Below are positions 1 through 9,143 of a DNA stretch of 64,000 nucleotides, in pieces (the first letter of the stretch is position 1; every line of letters starts with the position of its first letter). Location of the stretch: positions 62,001 through 126,000 of the forward strand of contig JABLXN010000016.1 of NCBI GenBank assembly GCA_013177995.1, given 5' to 3'. The DNA comes from Brevinematales bacterium. GTDB lineage: Bacteria; Spirochaetota; Brevinematia; Brevinematales; Thermospiraceae. The position numbers were made by a program, and so were the translations under genes. The notes under the pieces were generated by a model. That model was not told the origin of the DNA. It saw nothing but the letters and a program-made list of their open reading frames with translations, and ran no database searches.

Positions 1-155
1 CCGGCTCGAAACACATTCGTCGCCCCAGGGTTGTGATCCCCGTACTCCCGCACATCTACCCCCAAAACCCATTTCCCCAACCATACGGCAAAGGGAATCG
101 CCCCCACGAAAAACCCCAGTGCTGTCCCCACCACCACCTGCCAGAAATCCACCAT
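1..155 (-). CDS. plsY: Glycerol-3-phosphate acyltransferase PlsY, N-terminal part (cut by window edge)
   Basis: PlsY is an inner-membrane enzyme that transfers an acyl group from acyl-phosphate to glycerol 3-phosphate, the first step of phospholipid synthesis. The 51 visible residues begin with a hydrophobic first membrane segment, then GAIPFAVWLGK, and end with DVREYGDHNPGATNVFRAG. The G-[SA]-IPF and N-x-GATN-x-R motifs are the family hallmarks. The ATG at 153-155 has AAAGGAGG about 6 nt upstream. The gene begins 16 nt after the stop of the upstream ABC-F gene, so the two are probably co-transcribed. The remainder lies outside the window. Confidence 0.85.
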   Translation of the reverse strand, partial: MVDFWQVVVGTALGFFVGAIPFAVWLGKWVLGVDVREYGDHNPGATNVFRA

Positions 156-171
156 ATCCCCTCCTTTTGTC

Positions 172-1989
172 CTATGCCTCTTTCAGACGCCATTCATATT
201 CCTTTTCTTTTTCTTCCACCTCTGAAGCCAAGGTATAGTATGCCTCATACCTTTCTTCAAGGGTTCTCTCCACCTGTTTCAGAGACACTCCATACACCCT
301 GATTCGCTCCCCGTCAGAGACCACAGAAGCCTCTAAAAGAAGGGTTGTGAGACGATTTTTTTCCTCTTCCAGTTCAGAGATCTCTTTCTCTAATTGAGTA
401 AGCCTCTGCTGCAAAGGCTTCAAAACCTTCGATTTTTCCTGGACAATCTCCGCCCTTTTCTGGCGATTTGTTTTCTGACTTGTCCCGGAAGAAAACGCTC
501 TTTTTTCCTCAGCCTCCCACTCCCAGCCAATCTTTTCAAGAAAATCATCATACGTCCCCTCAAACACCTGCACCCTTCCCTCATTGAAGATAACAAACTT
601 GGTGGCCAACACACGGAGAAAAGCCTCATTGTGAGTTACCAAAACAATCCCCCCGGGAAACTGGTCTAAAGCCGCAAGCAAGGCATCGGTAGCCTCCATA
701 TCTAAGTGGTTGGTTGGCTCATCAAGAAGAAGCAGATTCGAAGGCTTTGCCAAAATCTTTCCAAGAAGCACACGATATCTCTCCCCTCCCGACAAAACCC
801 TGATCGGTTTTTCGGCAAGACTCCCCTCAAAAAGCATAGCCCCTGCAATGGTTCTGGCCTGAGTTCTGTTTCTTTCACCAAGGCTATTCATAATCTCTTC
901 TTCGATGGTATTCTCCGGATGGAGCCTCTCCACCTCTGTCTGCCCAAAGTACTGCACCCTTGCCTGGGGATGGTAGGTGATTTTTCCCCTCCAGGGAGTC
1001 TTATACCCTTGGATTACCTCAAGAAGCGTCGTTTTTCCCTGGCCATTTCGGCCCACCACGGCCACACACTCGCCCTTTTCCACACGAAAGGACAGGTTCT
1101 CAAAGAGAGGTTTCTCATATCCAAACGAAAGTCCTTCAATCTCAAGCAAAATTTTTGCACTCGTCTCTGCATAAGGAAAATGAAATTCCAATTCTGGAAG
1201 CTTCTCAAGTTTTTCCTTGCGTTCTATTTTGGCTAACATTCGCTGTCTCGACTTCGCCTGACTGGCAAGCCTGGCCTTCGCCCGAAAACGGCTGATAAAG
1301 AGTTCTATCTGCTGTCTTTTTTTCTCCTCGTGAATTCTCGTTTTTTCGTACACCTCTTCCTCAAGGGCAATCTGATTGTACATCTTCTCCGTCTTGCCTT
1401 CCATTTTTCGGATACGCTGACGATGGATATAAAGCGTGTGGGTGATCACCTCATCAAGAAAATCCCTATCATGAGAAATAATCACCAACTCCCCCTTCCA
1501 GCCTAAAAGGAGATTTTTCAAAAAACGAATGGAAAGAATATCCAGATAGTTCGTAGGTTCATCTAAAAGCAAAAGATCCGGCTTTGAAATAAGCACACAG
1601 GCAAGAGCAAGCCGCATCTGATACCCGCTGGAAAGGACCAACGGAGAGAGCCCTACCATCTCATGAGTGAAGCCAAGTCCATGGAGAAGTTTCTCAGCCT
1701 CATAGGCAGGCTTCTCTTCCCCGGGAATATGCTGTCTCACCTCATCAAGAACGGTTTTCTCTCTCCAGACAAGGTGCTGTTTGAGATACCCCACCCTGTA
1801 ATCCCTGGGGAATACAATTCGTCCCTCATCCACCTCTTCCTCTCCTGAAAGAAGACGAAGAAGGGTGGTTTTCCCGCTTCCATTTCTCCCGCAGAGCCCT
1901 ATCCTCTCCCGGGGGTGAATGGTAAAAGACGCCTCTGAAAAAAGCTTTTGTCCTCCATACGATTTGGCAATATTCTCTACCGCAATCAT
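172..1989 (-). CDS. ABC-F family ATPase (duplicated ABC domains, no membrane segments)
   Basis: This is a soluble 605-residue protein with two ABC ATPase domains, the architecture of ABC-F translation factors such as Uup, EttA and YdiF, which act on ribosomes. Domain 1 has Walker A GRNGSGKT at 34-41, signature LSSGYQ at 119-124 and Walker B with DEPTNYLD at 143-150. A charged linker spans roughly 200-265. Domain 2 has GRNGQGKT near 313-320, signature LSGGER near 399-404 and DEPTNHLD near 423-430. The last 90 residues form a charged coiled coil, as in Uup. The first signature has Ser in place of the usual first Gly. The subgroup, and hence a precise ribosomal role, cannot be assigned by eye. 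It is probably transcribed with plsY downstream. Confidence 0.9.
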   Translation of the reverse strand: MIAVENIAKSYGGQKLFSEASFTIHPRERIGLCGRNGSGKTTLLRLLSGEEEVDEGRIVFPRDYRVGYLKQHLVWREKTVLDEVRQHIPGEEKPAYEAEKLLHGLGFTHEMVGLSPLVLSSGYQMRLALACVLISKPDLLLLDEPTNYLDILSIRFLKNLLLGWKGELVIISHDRDFLDEVITHTLYIHRQRIRKMEGKTEKMYNQIALEEEVYEKTRIHEEKKRQQIELFISRFRAKARLASQAKSRQRMLAKIERKEKLEKLPELEFHFPYAETSAKILLEIEGLSFGYEKPLFENLSFRVEKGECVAVVGRNGQGKTTLLEVIQGYKTPWRGKITYHPQARVQYFGQTEVERLHPENTIEEEIMNSLGERNRTQARTIAGAMLFEGSLAEKPIRVLSGGERYRVLLGKILAKPSNLLLLDEPTNHLDMEATDALLAALDQFPGGIVLVTHNEAFLRVLATKFVIFNEGRVQVFEGTYDDFLEKIGWEWEAEEKRAFSSGTSQKTNRQKRAEIVQEKSKVLKPLQQRLTQLEKEISELEEEKNRLTTLLLEASVVSDGERIRVYGVSLKQVERTLEERYEAYYTLASEVEEKEKEYEWRLKEA

Positions 1990-2014
1990 CCGTTTCTATC
2001 CCCACTCCTTTCTT

Positions 2015-2213
2015 GCACCCCTTGCAGGGGTGGGTTCTTATCCTTCCTGGATCAGGGGCTACACCCCTGAAACCCCGTTTTTTCTGTTGACAAGGGTTTA
2101 TTTGTCTTTTTTCATCCAAAAAATAGGCTTGTTTATTATAGAAAGGAATATTTTTATACTGCTTTGTGCTTTTTTATTACTTTCTTGAGGCCATTGCACA
2201 TCGCAATGGCCTC
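2015..2213 (+). repeat. Dispersed hairpin-bounded intergenic repeat, copy A
   Basis: This stretch matches copies at 41491-41628 (plus) and 63484-63803 (minus, two units). Shared blocks in order are a palindrome TCAGGGGCTACACCCCTGA, an ACCCCGTTTTTTCTGTT block, CAAGGG followed by TTTGTCTTTTTT, an A/T-rich stretch, and a terminal hairpin at 2187-2213 (GAGGCCATTGC / GCAATGGCCTC). This copy has diverged at its left end. The hairpin is not followed by a U-run, so it does not look like a simple terminator. Confidence 0.75.
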
Positions 2214-2221
2214 TTCTCTTG

Positions 2222-2288
2222 AAAAAAGGCTGTCCCTTCTCCTCTTTCTGTCCATATCCAGACTATCAAAAAACGAGAAGAGACAGCC
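2222..2288 (-). terminator. Rho-independent terminator of the V-ATPase operon
   Basis: On the minus strand, 22 nt after the ntpK stop, GGCTGTCTCTTCTC (2288-2275) can pair with GAGAAGGGACAGCC (2241-2228) with one mismatch, followed immediately by six T residues. The loop is long, about 33 nt. Its position fits the end of the ATPase transcript. Confidence 0.7.
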
Positions 2289-2310
2289 ACTAAAAAATCA
2301 AAATAAGAAC

Positions 2311-2769
2311 TTATCCCATCAACCCTGTCATAAGGATAGCTGCCACAAGGGCAAGAATAGCATAGAACTCAGGAAGAGCCGCCATCACAAGACCGGGCAC
2401 AAGGGTGTTATGGCCTGATCCAATAGCCGCCGCACTGGAGGCACAGACCTTTCCCTGATAAATAGCCGACACAAGACCAGCAAGTCCCACCATAATCCCG
2501 GCCCCAAGCATCACCGCACCCTGCAAAAGGGTAAGTTCAGGCTTCATATAACTCTGATAGAAGAAGAAACTCACAAACCCATAAATACCCTGGGTTGAGG
2601 GAAGCACCGAAGCCACCAGAAGCGTACCAAAGGCATCCGGACGCTTCTTGAGAGCCCCAATAGCCGTACTTCCACTGATCACCAGCCCCATAGCTGAACC
2701 CACACCGGGCATACCCACCATAAGTCCAAGCCCAATACCGCCTAAAATCAAAGCCAATGCGTTTTCCAT
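2311..2769 (-). CDS. ntpK: V-type ATPase subunit K (proteolipid c-ring subunit)
   Basis: This is the membrane rotor subunit that carries the transported ion. At 152 residues it is a fused double hairpin with four membrane segments, the usual size for bacterial V-type K. In the first hairpin LPSTQGIYGF places Leu56, Thr59 and Gln60. The second hairpin has Gln105 in SAIYQGKV and Glu133 in ALPEFYAIL. These align with Leu61, Thr64, Gln65, Gln110 and Glu139, the Na+ ligands known from Enterococcus hirae NtpK. The coupling ion is therefore predicted to be Na+. It is the last gene of the operon, 3 nt after ntpI, and is followed by a terminator. Confidence 0.93.
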   Translation of the reverse strand: MENALALILGGIGLGLMVGMPGVGSAMGLVISGSTAIGALKKRPDAFGTLLVASVLPSTQGIYGFVSFFFYQSYMKPELTLLQGAVMLGAGIMVGLAGLVSAIYQGKVCASSAAAIGSGHNTLVPGLVMAALPEFYAILALVAAILMTGLMG

Positions 2770-2772
2770 AGT

Positions 2773-4632
2773 CTACTCCTTTTGCATATATTCTCTATGT
2801 CGAAACGGTTCATACCGTCTCCCACCACCCTGATAGTCCATGGTCTTGAAAAACTCAAGAAAGGTCAATCGTAGTGGATGAACAAAAGCGCCTAAAAGAG
2901 CAAGCGCTAAATTCAGTCCATGCCCTATCACCAGAATCAGACCCATTCCCACCCAGTTGAGAATCCCCGGGTTATCCCCCCGTGCCATCAGAGCAATCTG
3001 GTTGAAGGCACTCCCGAGCATCCCCCCGGAAAGACCAAGGGCAAAGAGTCGAATATACGAAAGAATATCCCCCGGAAGACCTGTAACCGTCCCATACAAC
3101 TCCCATAGTCCAAGAAGAGGTCGCACCCAGAGTTTATTCTGGGGATTATTGAAAAGAAGGATAAGTCCAACACCAATCACCGCCATCACACTCCCCACCA
3201 TGACGGCATTGGGTATAGCTTCCACCCACGCCCTCACAGCAAATGGCCCGATAGAAAATCCCGCCGGAGAAAGCGCCGCAATCATGGCTATGAGTACACC
3301 CCCCATCAAGAGAAGCGTTCCCAACGGATGAAGGGCATACACTACCCCATCCATACGGATCTTGTTTATGATCTTCACTATCAAACCGATAGACAACTGA
3401 AGAACTCCTAACATCAAAGAAAAGGCCATGGCATCATTGATATTAGCAAAAAAAACCGTCCCTTTCCATTCGCCGGGCAGAATACCGGTGAGCTGCACCC
3501 CAAAGAAGCTATTGAGTACCCATCCAGCCACAATAGTCATCACACTAAACACCACTCCAAGCCAGGCAAGTCTTCTGGCCGATCCCTTCGTGAGAAACAC
3601 AAGCGCAAGGGTAATAAGAAGCATAATAGCCCCATACCCCACATCCGCCATACAGAGCCCAAAAAAGAGCGCAAAAAACGGGGCCACTAACGGCGTAGGA
3701 TCAATCTCATAATACGAAGGCACACTATGAAGGGTGAGAATAGGTTCAAAAAGACGACTGAAAGGGTTATTTCTGAGAAGCACCGGCACATTCTCTCCCG
3801 GTTTTGGATCTTCAATGAGATAGACTATGGTATAAGACTGAAGAAGCGCCTCAATCTTTGGCCGTTTCTTTTTTGGAAACCATCCCTGCAGGAAACGCAC
3901 TGTTCCCTCAGCCTCCGGGAGAGCTGATACCTCAGCCAGCCTGTAGGCCAACCTATCCTCAATGAGGAGTTTTTCCCTCTCTAAAAGATCCATCATCGGG
4001 ACAAGGTGTTCCAGTTCAAGGAACCACTCAGAAAGCGTCGCCTCTCTGATGGCAATCTCCTTTTCTAAGGCCTCCATAGAAATCGGGCGATACGCCACCT
4101 CATAGGGTTTGAGCGCCTCAATCTCCTCCCCCATTGGGGTAATAGCCACAAAATACACCGTTTTCCCCACCTGGTTGATCTTCTCTACAGGGAGGTCGGT
4201 GGCAAGCCTCTTGTAGGCTGACTCAAGGGCCATATAAAAGCGAATAGAAAGCCCAAGAGATTCAAGTTTGGCTTTGTCTTCTGAACCAAACTCTCCCCAC
4301 ACAGAAATCTCTTTGAGCGTCCTTTCCATACTCTGAATCTCTGCCTGAAGCTGCTGGATGGCATTTTGCTTTTCTACCACCCAACGAGCAACCTCAAGGG
4401 GAACATCCTGAATAACCTCTTTCTGAAGCTTTTTCTCCTCTTTGACATACCCTTTCAAAATCCGCAGGGCATCATCAAGAAGTTTCTTCTCCGCCTCAAG
4501 ACGCTTGATCTCCTCATCATCTGTGGTCATGGTTTCAATATGCACAAGCCCAAGGTTTTGCAAATCCTGAAGGAGTTTCTCCATTTCCTGATGGTAAATG
4601 AAACAGGAGAGTTTCTGCATTTTCTCAATCAT
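2773..4632 (-). CDS. ntpI: V-type ATPase subunit I (membrane stator subunit, a-subunit type)
   Basis: Subunit I anchors the peripheral stalk and forms the ion half-channels beside the K ring. The soluble N-terminal half (about residues 1-290) is helical with coiled-coil character. The C-terminal half has about seven or eight hydrophobic segments, starting near FFALFFGLCMADVGYGAI, a family-typical stretch. I place the start at the ATG at 4630-4632, which begins 1 nt after the ntpD stop and has GGAGG about 6 nt upstream, giving 619 residues. A longer frame would begin at a TTG inside ntpD without a good ribosome binding site. Confidence 0.92.
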   Translation of the reverse strand: MIEKMQKLSCFIYHQEMEKLLQDLQNLGLVHIETMTTDDEEIKRLEAEKKLLDDALRILKGYVKEEKKLQKEVIQDVPLEVARWVVEKQNAIQQLQAEIQSMERTLKEISVWGEFGSEDKAKLESLGLSIRFYMALESAYKRLATDLPVEKINQVGKTVYFVAITPMGEEIEALKPYEVAYRPISMEALEKEIAIREATLSEWFLELEHLVPMMDLLEREKLLIEDRLAYRLAEVSALPEAEGTVRFLQGWFPKKKRPKIEALLQSYTIVYLIEDPKPGENVPVLLRNNPFSRLFEPILTLHSVPSYYEIDPTPLVAPFFALFFGLCMADVGYGAIMLLITLALVFLTKGSARRLAWLGVVFSVMTIVAGWVLNSFFGVQLTGILPGEWKGTVFFANINDAMAFSLMLGVLQLSIGLIVKIINKIRMDGVVYALHPLGTLLLMGGVLIAMIAALSPAGFSIGPFAVRAWVEAIPNAVMVGSVMAVIGVGLILLFNNPQNKLWVRPLLGLWELYGTVTGLPGDILSYIRLFALGLSGGMLGSAFNQIALMARGDNPGILNWVGMGLILVIGHGLNLALALLGAFVHPLRLTFLEFFKTMDYQGGGRRYEPFRHREYMQKE

Positions 4633-4633
4633 G

Positions 4634-5233
4634 CTATCCCTCCCCACCCTCAATCACCTTCTGCTTGGTGATCTTTTGTGCTGATTTCTCAAGGTTATCC
4701 ACATCCTCAAGAAATCTCTTGATCTTTCGGATGGCCTCTTCGTACGCAGGAATCTGCACCTTCTCGTAGAGATTGACCTTCTGGGTGGTTTTCCTTCTCG
4801 CATAATCCAGGATGGCCATCTTTCTCTCAAGGATCTTGAGCCTTGAGAGAATCCTCGCTATTTTTTCCAGTTGCTGAATACCCTCGGTATACCACATAGG
4901 GGTATGAAAAAGCGAATAGGCCCCCACCTTCATCTTCACATCAGAAAAATCAGGGGTCTTCACTCCCGCAATCTTCTGGGTAGTAATCACCACCTCCTCA
5001 AGAAACACAAGCCCCTCGGGAAACTCCGCCCAGAGGCGGATGTTTCCCTCCATCTCCTTGAGATAACGATCAAACTCCTCTGCAATTTTATCCCTCTCCT
5101 CCTTGAGCCTTTTTACTGTGAGACGAAGAGCTGTCTCCTTACTCTTCAAGGTAGGGAGGGCATTCTGGCGTATCTTGATCTGTTTTTGCATGGCCTGCAT
5201 GGCCAGTTTGTTAAACTGATACTTGATCGCCAT
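4634..5233 (-). CDS. ntpD: V-type ATPase subunit D (central rotor shaft)
   Basis: Subunit D is the coiled-coil central stalk that couples A3B3 catalysis to rotation of the K ring. The 199-residue protein starts MAIKYQFNKLAMQAMQKQI and is almost entirely helical, with long N- and C-terminal heptad regions, as in the family. It starts 3 nt after ntpB and is followed by ntpI after 1 nt. Its usual partner, the small F subunit, is not recognisable in the operon. Confidence 0.9.
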   Translation of the reverse strand: MAIKYQFNKLAMQAMQKQIKIRQNALPTLKSKETALRLTVKRLKEERDKIAEEFDRYLKEMEGNIRLWAEFPEGLVFLEEVVITTQKIAGVKTPDFSDVKMKVGAYSLFHTPMWYTEGIQQLEKIARILSRLKILERKMAILDYARRKTTQKVNLYEKVQIPAYEEAIRKIKRFLEDVDNLEKSAQKITKQKVIEGGEG

Positions 5234-5236
5234 ACC

Positions 5237-6559
5237 TTACTGTCCTTTCCAGTACTTGTCCATGAGTTCTTTTTTGATACCCACTTCATTGCGGTTAAAG
5301 TACTTGGCAAAGAGTTCCCAGGCTGTATCAAGCATCTCATCCACGGCTATATTCACATCAATAGCGAGAAGCTTCTCTGAATACTCACGGGCAAACTGAA
5401 TACAGCGTTCATCATAGTCAGTCAGGTCAAACCCATTATCCCGCTTGGTTTTGGCATTGGCAGCGTCGGCATAGAGACGAACCGCCGCATTCATCACCTG
5501 GGGATGATCTTCCCTGGTCTTCTTTCCAATCACGAGCTGCTTGAGACGAGAGAGCGAACGGAAGGGATCCACAATCACCTTGTTAATATCACTATCCTTG
5601 CGAAGGAAAAGCTGCCCCTCGGTAATATACCCCGTATTGTCAGGAATAGCATGGGTAATATCCCCACCAGAAAGAGTCGTTACCGCAATAATCGTAATCG
5701 AACCGCCAGATGGGAACTGGACGGCCTTTTCATAAATCTTGGCAAGGTCTGAGTAGAGGGAACCTGGCATAGAGTCCTTGGAAGGAATCTGATCCATCTT
5801 GTTTGACACAATAGCCAAGGCATCCGCATACAGCGTCATATCAGTGAGAAGCACTAGTACTTTTTCGTTCTTGTCAACAGCAAAATACTCCGCCGCCGTG
5901 AGAGCCATATCAGGAATCAGAAGCCTCTCTACAGGTGGATCCTCTGTGGTATTCACAAAAGAAACAATCTTACTGAGAGCCCCAGCGTTATCAAAAAGAT
6001 GCTTGAAATAGAGATAGTCATCATTGGAAAGCCCCATGCCCCCAAGAATAATCTTGTCTGCACGGGCACGAAGGGCCACATTGGCCATCACCATATTGTA
6101 TGGCTGATCCGCATCAGCAAAGAAAGGAATCTTCTGCCCGGTCACTAACGTATTATTCAGGTCAATACCCGCAATACCTGTAGCGATGAGTTCCGATGGC
6201 TGTTTACGACGAACAGGGTTTACCGACGGAGAACCAATCTCCCTTTCCTCACCCTCAATTTCCGGTCCCCCGTCAATAGGCTGTCCATACGCATTGAAAA
6301 AGCGCCCGGCAAGTTGATCAGAAACCTTGAGTTTCGGGGGAGCCCCTGTGAAAACCACTTCGGCATTGGTACCAATCCCTGCTGTCCCCTGGAAAACCTG
6401 AAGGGTGACCTCATTACCCTGGATCTTCACCACCTGAGCAGGCCGCCCATTCACATAAGCAAGCTCCTCATAACTCACCCCCTCAGCAATCAGAGAACAG
6501 GTTGCCTTGGTAATCTTGGTTATCTTTGTATAAATCTTTTGAAATGCCTGGCCACTCAT
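5237..6559 (-). CDS. ntpB: V-type ATPase subunit B (regulatory hexamer subunit)
   Basis: Subunit B alternates with A in the catalytic hexamer and helps form the nucleotide sites without carrying a P-loop. The 440-residue length is typical. As expected, the canonical Walker A is replaced by NNTLVTGQKIPFFADADQPYN, while PDMALTAAEYFA and TTLSGGDITHAIPDNTGYITEGQ are conserved family blocks. The start overlaps the end of ntpA in ATGA, which suggests translational coupling and helps balance A and B synthesis. Confidence 0.95.
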   Translation of the reverse strand: MSGQAFQKIYTKITKITKATCSLIAEGVSYEELAYVNGRPAQVVKIQGNEVTLQVFQGTAGIGTNAEVVFTGAPPKLKVSDQLAGRFFNAYGQPIDGGPEIEGEEREIGSPSVNPVRRKQPSELIATGIAGIDLNNTLVTGQKIPFFADADQPYNMVMANVALRARADKIILGGMGLSNDDYLYFKHLFDNAGALSKIVSFVNTTEDPPVERLLIPDMALTAAEYFAVDKNEKVLVLLTDMTLYADALAIVSNKMDQIPSKDSMPGSLYSDLAKIYEKAVQFPSGGSITIIAVTTLSGGDITHAIPDNTGYITEGQLFLRKDSDINKVIVDPFRSLSRLKQLVIGKKTREDHPQVMNAAVRLYADAANAKTKRDNGFDLTDYDERCIQFAREYSEKLLAIDVNIAVDEMLDTAWELFAKYFNRNEVGIKKELMDKYWKGQ

Positions 6560-8313
6560 GCGTTTTTCCTCCTTTCTGCTATGGCTTCACGGAGTTCCTT
6601 CTCATACTGGAGAAACTTCTCCTGTTTGAAGGGACTGTAGTTCATCTGTTTCATGATATTGATGAGCCGCTTGAAATACTGCCCTACCTCTTCAAAAGAC
6701 GAAAATTCAAACTCACTTTCTAAAATCTCTGTCACTAAATCAAGCATGTATTTCTGTCTTTCTAAAGGCGTAATGGCATCAATCTCATCAAACGCATCCT
6801 GCTGATAAAGCACAAAGTCAATGGTCTCCGATTTCCAGTAGGTGACATGATAATCAATAGGCACTCCATCATCACCAAGAATGGTAATCTGGTCATACGC
6901 CTCTTTTCCCCTGAGTGTCCAGTTGCGGGCGTTGTACACTTTCTCCACCCAGTCAGAACCAAGTCGCTTATTGAGATACTCCTGAATCTCTGGATATTCA
7001 AGGTATTTTGAATAACTATCGATAGGATCAATGGCTGGATAACGCTTGGAATCTGCTCTTGCCTGAGCAAGGGCATAAAAACAGCGAGCCGCCTTCTTGG
7101 TAGCCTCTGTCACCGGTTCTTTCAAATTTCCACCCGCTGGAGATACAGTGCCGATAAAAGTCACCGATCCCGTCTGTCCATTGTTGAGATAGACAATACC
7201 CGCACGGGAGTAAAAGTTGGAGATCACCGCAGGCAAATCCATGGGGAAGGCATCCGGCCCAGGAAGTTCCTCCAGTCGGTTGGACATCTCTCGAAGAGCC
7301 TGAGCCCATCTCGATGTCGAGTCGGCCAAAAGAAGCACCCGAAGTCCCATATTTCGATAGTACTCTGCAATGGTCATCGCCGTATACACCGAAGCCTCAC
7401 GAGCAGCTACCGGCATGTTTGACGTATTACAGATGATGGTGGTTCTTTCCATGAGTTTTCGACCTGTACGTGGATCGATGAGTTCAGGAAACTCAGTGAA
7501 AATTTCCACCACCTCATTGGCACGTTCTCCACAAGCCGCAATGAGAATCAAATCCGCCTCAGCATTTTTCGAGATAGCATGCTGCAACACCGTTTTTCCA
7601 CACCCGAAAGGTCCAGGAATAAATCCCGTTCCCCCTTCTGCCATGGGATTGAAGGTATCAATGATACGAATACCTGTTTCCATCACCTTGAAGGGCCTGG
7701 GCTTCTCACGATAACAGCGAATCTCTTTTTTGACAGGCCATCGCTGCACCATGGTGACTTCCTCGGTTACCCCATCCTCATTCTCAAGTACAGCGACAAC
7801 ATCCTTCACCCTGTAGGAACCAGCAGACACAATGGACTTCACTCGCCATTTGCCCTCCAGCTTGAAAGGCACCATAATCTTGTGGTCAATCCAGTTTTCC
7901 TTCACAGAACCAAGCCAGTCTCCGGCCTGAACACTGTCCCCTGCCTTCACAAGGGGCTTGAAATCATACTTGGCCTCATAATCAAGGGGCTCGGTATACT
8001 CCCCTCGACGCAAGAAAATCCCCTGTTTCTTGTCAAGATCATTCTGAAGACCATCAAAGTTCTTGGAGAGAAGCCCGGGCCCGAGTTCCACCTCAAGCAT
8101 ATGGCCTGTAAATTCCACCTCCGTCCCCACCTTGAGCCCACGGGTGGATTCAAAAACCTGAACATAAGCTATATTTCCGGTTATCTTGATCACCTCACTC
8201 ATCAAACGGGCATCCGGCATCGCGATAAAGGCAATCTCATTCTGCCCAACAGGACCATCCACTTCAACCGCAACTAAGTTGGCGATAATGCCTTTTACTT
8301 TTCCCTTGACCAT
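6556..8313 (-). CDS. ntpA: V-type ATPase subunit A (catalytic)
   Basis: Subunit A is the catalytic ATPase subunit. The 585-residue length fits. The P-loop GPFGCGKT lies at 234-241, followed by the conserved ACGERANEVVE block and LLADSTSRWAQALREMSNRLEELPGPDAFP. The insert before the P-loop (the non-homologous region that separates A from F-type beta) is present between about 110 and 200. It begins at an ATG that shares one base with the stop of the preceding gene (TAATG). Whether the complex runs as pump or synthase cannot be told from sequence. Confidence 0.96.
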   Translation of the reverse strand: MVKGKVKGIIANLVAVEVDGPVGQNEIAFIAMPDARLMSEVIKITGNIAYVQVFESTRGLKVGTEVEFTGHMLEVELGPGLLSKNFDGLQNDLDKKQGIFLRRGEYTEPLDYEAKYDFKPLVKAGDSVQAGDWLGSVKENWIDHKIMVPFKLEGKWRVKSIVSAGSYRVKDVVAVLENEDGVTEEVTMVQRWPVKKEIRCYREKPRPFKVMETGIRIIDTFNPMAEGGTGFIPGPFGCGKTVLQHAISKNAEADLILIAACGERANEVVEIFTEFPELIDPRTGRKLMERTTIICNTSNMPVAAREASVYTAMTIAEYYRNMGLRVLLLADSTSRWAQALREMSNRLEELPGPDAFPMDLPAVISNFYSRAGIVYLNNGQTGSVTFIGTVSPAGGNLKEPVTEATKKAARCFYALAQARADSKRYPAIDPIDSYSKYLEYPEIQEYLNKRLGSDWVEKVYNARNWTLRGKEAYDQITILGDDGVPIDYHVTYWKSETIDFVLYQQDAFDEIDAITPLERQKYMLDLVTEILESEFEFSSFEEVGQYFKRLINIMKQMNYSPFKQEKFLQYEKELREAIAERRKNA

Positions 8314-9143
8314 TATTTCCTCCCTTGGCGGATGTCGAATTCATGTGAAAATACTATCTTGGATTCAATAGAATGAATAAGAGACTGGAGTTTTTTCTTG
8401 CCCTCTTCTGTCACCAGTGAAAGCCAGCGTGTCACCATAGCAAGTCTCAGCACATAACTATATACCTCATGAGCAGAAAAAGGTTCAAGCATCACCCTTT
8501 CCTCAAGCCATTTCCACCGTACCTCATCAAAGAGAAGTTCCATTTCTAAGAGTCGTCCACTCTCATACATCTGGGCTGCCTTCTCGATAAACTCAAACTC
8601 TCCACCCACCCCAAAATCCGGAGAAGAGCTTCGACGCATGAGATCTGAAAACTCCCCCACAGGTAACATAGCTCTCTCCATGGGCCGATGATAGCGTCTG
8701 GCCACAAGACCGGCCTTGATATTGCGAAGATGCGCCTCGCGCTCATAGTACTCTCTGACAAAGACGTCAGAGAAATCATCAAGGTGCTCATATAAAAGCA
8801 CCGTCAATTCCTCTTCAGGCAAAAGGTCGGGATAGATCCGTCTCTCACTCTGATAGGCAAACCAGTATTCCGCTAAGAAAGGAAGAAAACTCTCACTATC
8901 CTTCATGTTCTCTTCAAACTCTTCCTGGGTATAATACGCGGGGTACTGATACACAAAATCCGGCTTGCCATAGTTCACCGCATTGGCAATATCATTGAAA
9001 AGAAAAAGAGACCTGAGTCCCTCAAAATCCTTCTCGGTCATCTCTTCGGCACAGAGATTCCACACTTCCTCAAGCGTATTCCCAACCTTCTCGGCCTCAA
9101 GAGAGATATCATAGAGACTGGAAAGCAGGTAGTAATACTGCAC
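8313..9143 (-). CDS. DUF2764 protein of the V-ATPase operon
   Basis: This 276-residue protein of the DUF2764 type sits between subunits E and A, the position it occupies in spirochaete V-ATPase operons. It begins MQYYYLLSSLYDISL from a GTG codon at 9143-9141, which overlaps the ntpE stop as TAGTG. It is rich in acidic and aromatic residues, with no membrane segment or nucleotide-binding motif. No subunit C is recognisable in the operon, so this protein may take the place of the C/d-type socket that joins shaft to ring. That role is inference from position. Confidence 0.8.
   Translation of the reverse strand: MQYYYLLSSLYDISLEAEKVGNTLEEVWNLCAEEMTEKDFEGLRSLFLFNDIANAVNYGKPDFVYQYPAYYTQEEFEENMKDSESFLPFLAEYWFAYQSERRIYPDLLPEEELTVLLYEHLDDFSDVFVREYYEREAHLRNIKAGLVARRYHRPMERAMLPVGEFSDLMRRSSSPDFGVGGEFEFIEKAAQMYESGRLLEMELLFDEVRWKWLEERVMLEPFSAHEVYSYVLRLAMVTRWLSLVTEEGKKKLQSLIHSIESKIVFSHEFDIRQGRK

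Noticed and set aside
2187-2213. Closing hairpin of the repeat read as an intrinsic terminator
   Set aside because: In every copy the hairpin lacks a U-run on the 3' side in either direction, so I treat it as part of the repeat instead.
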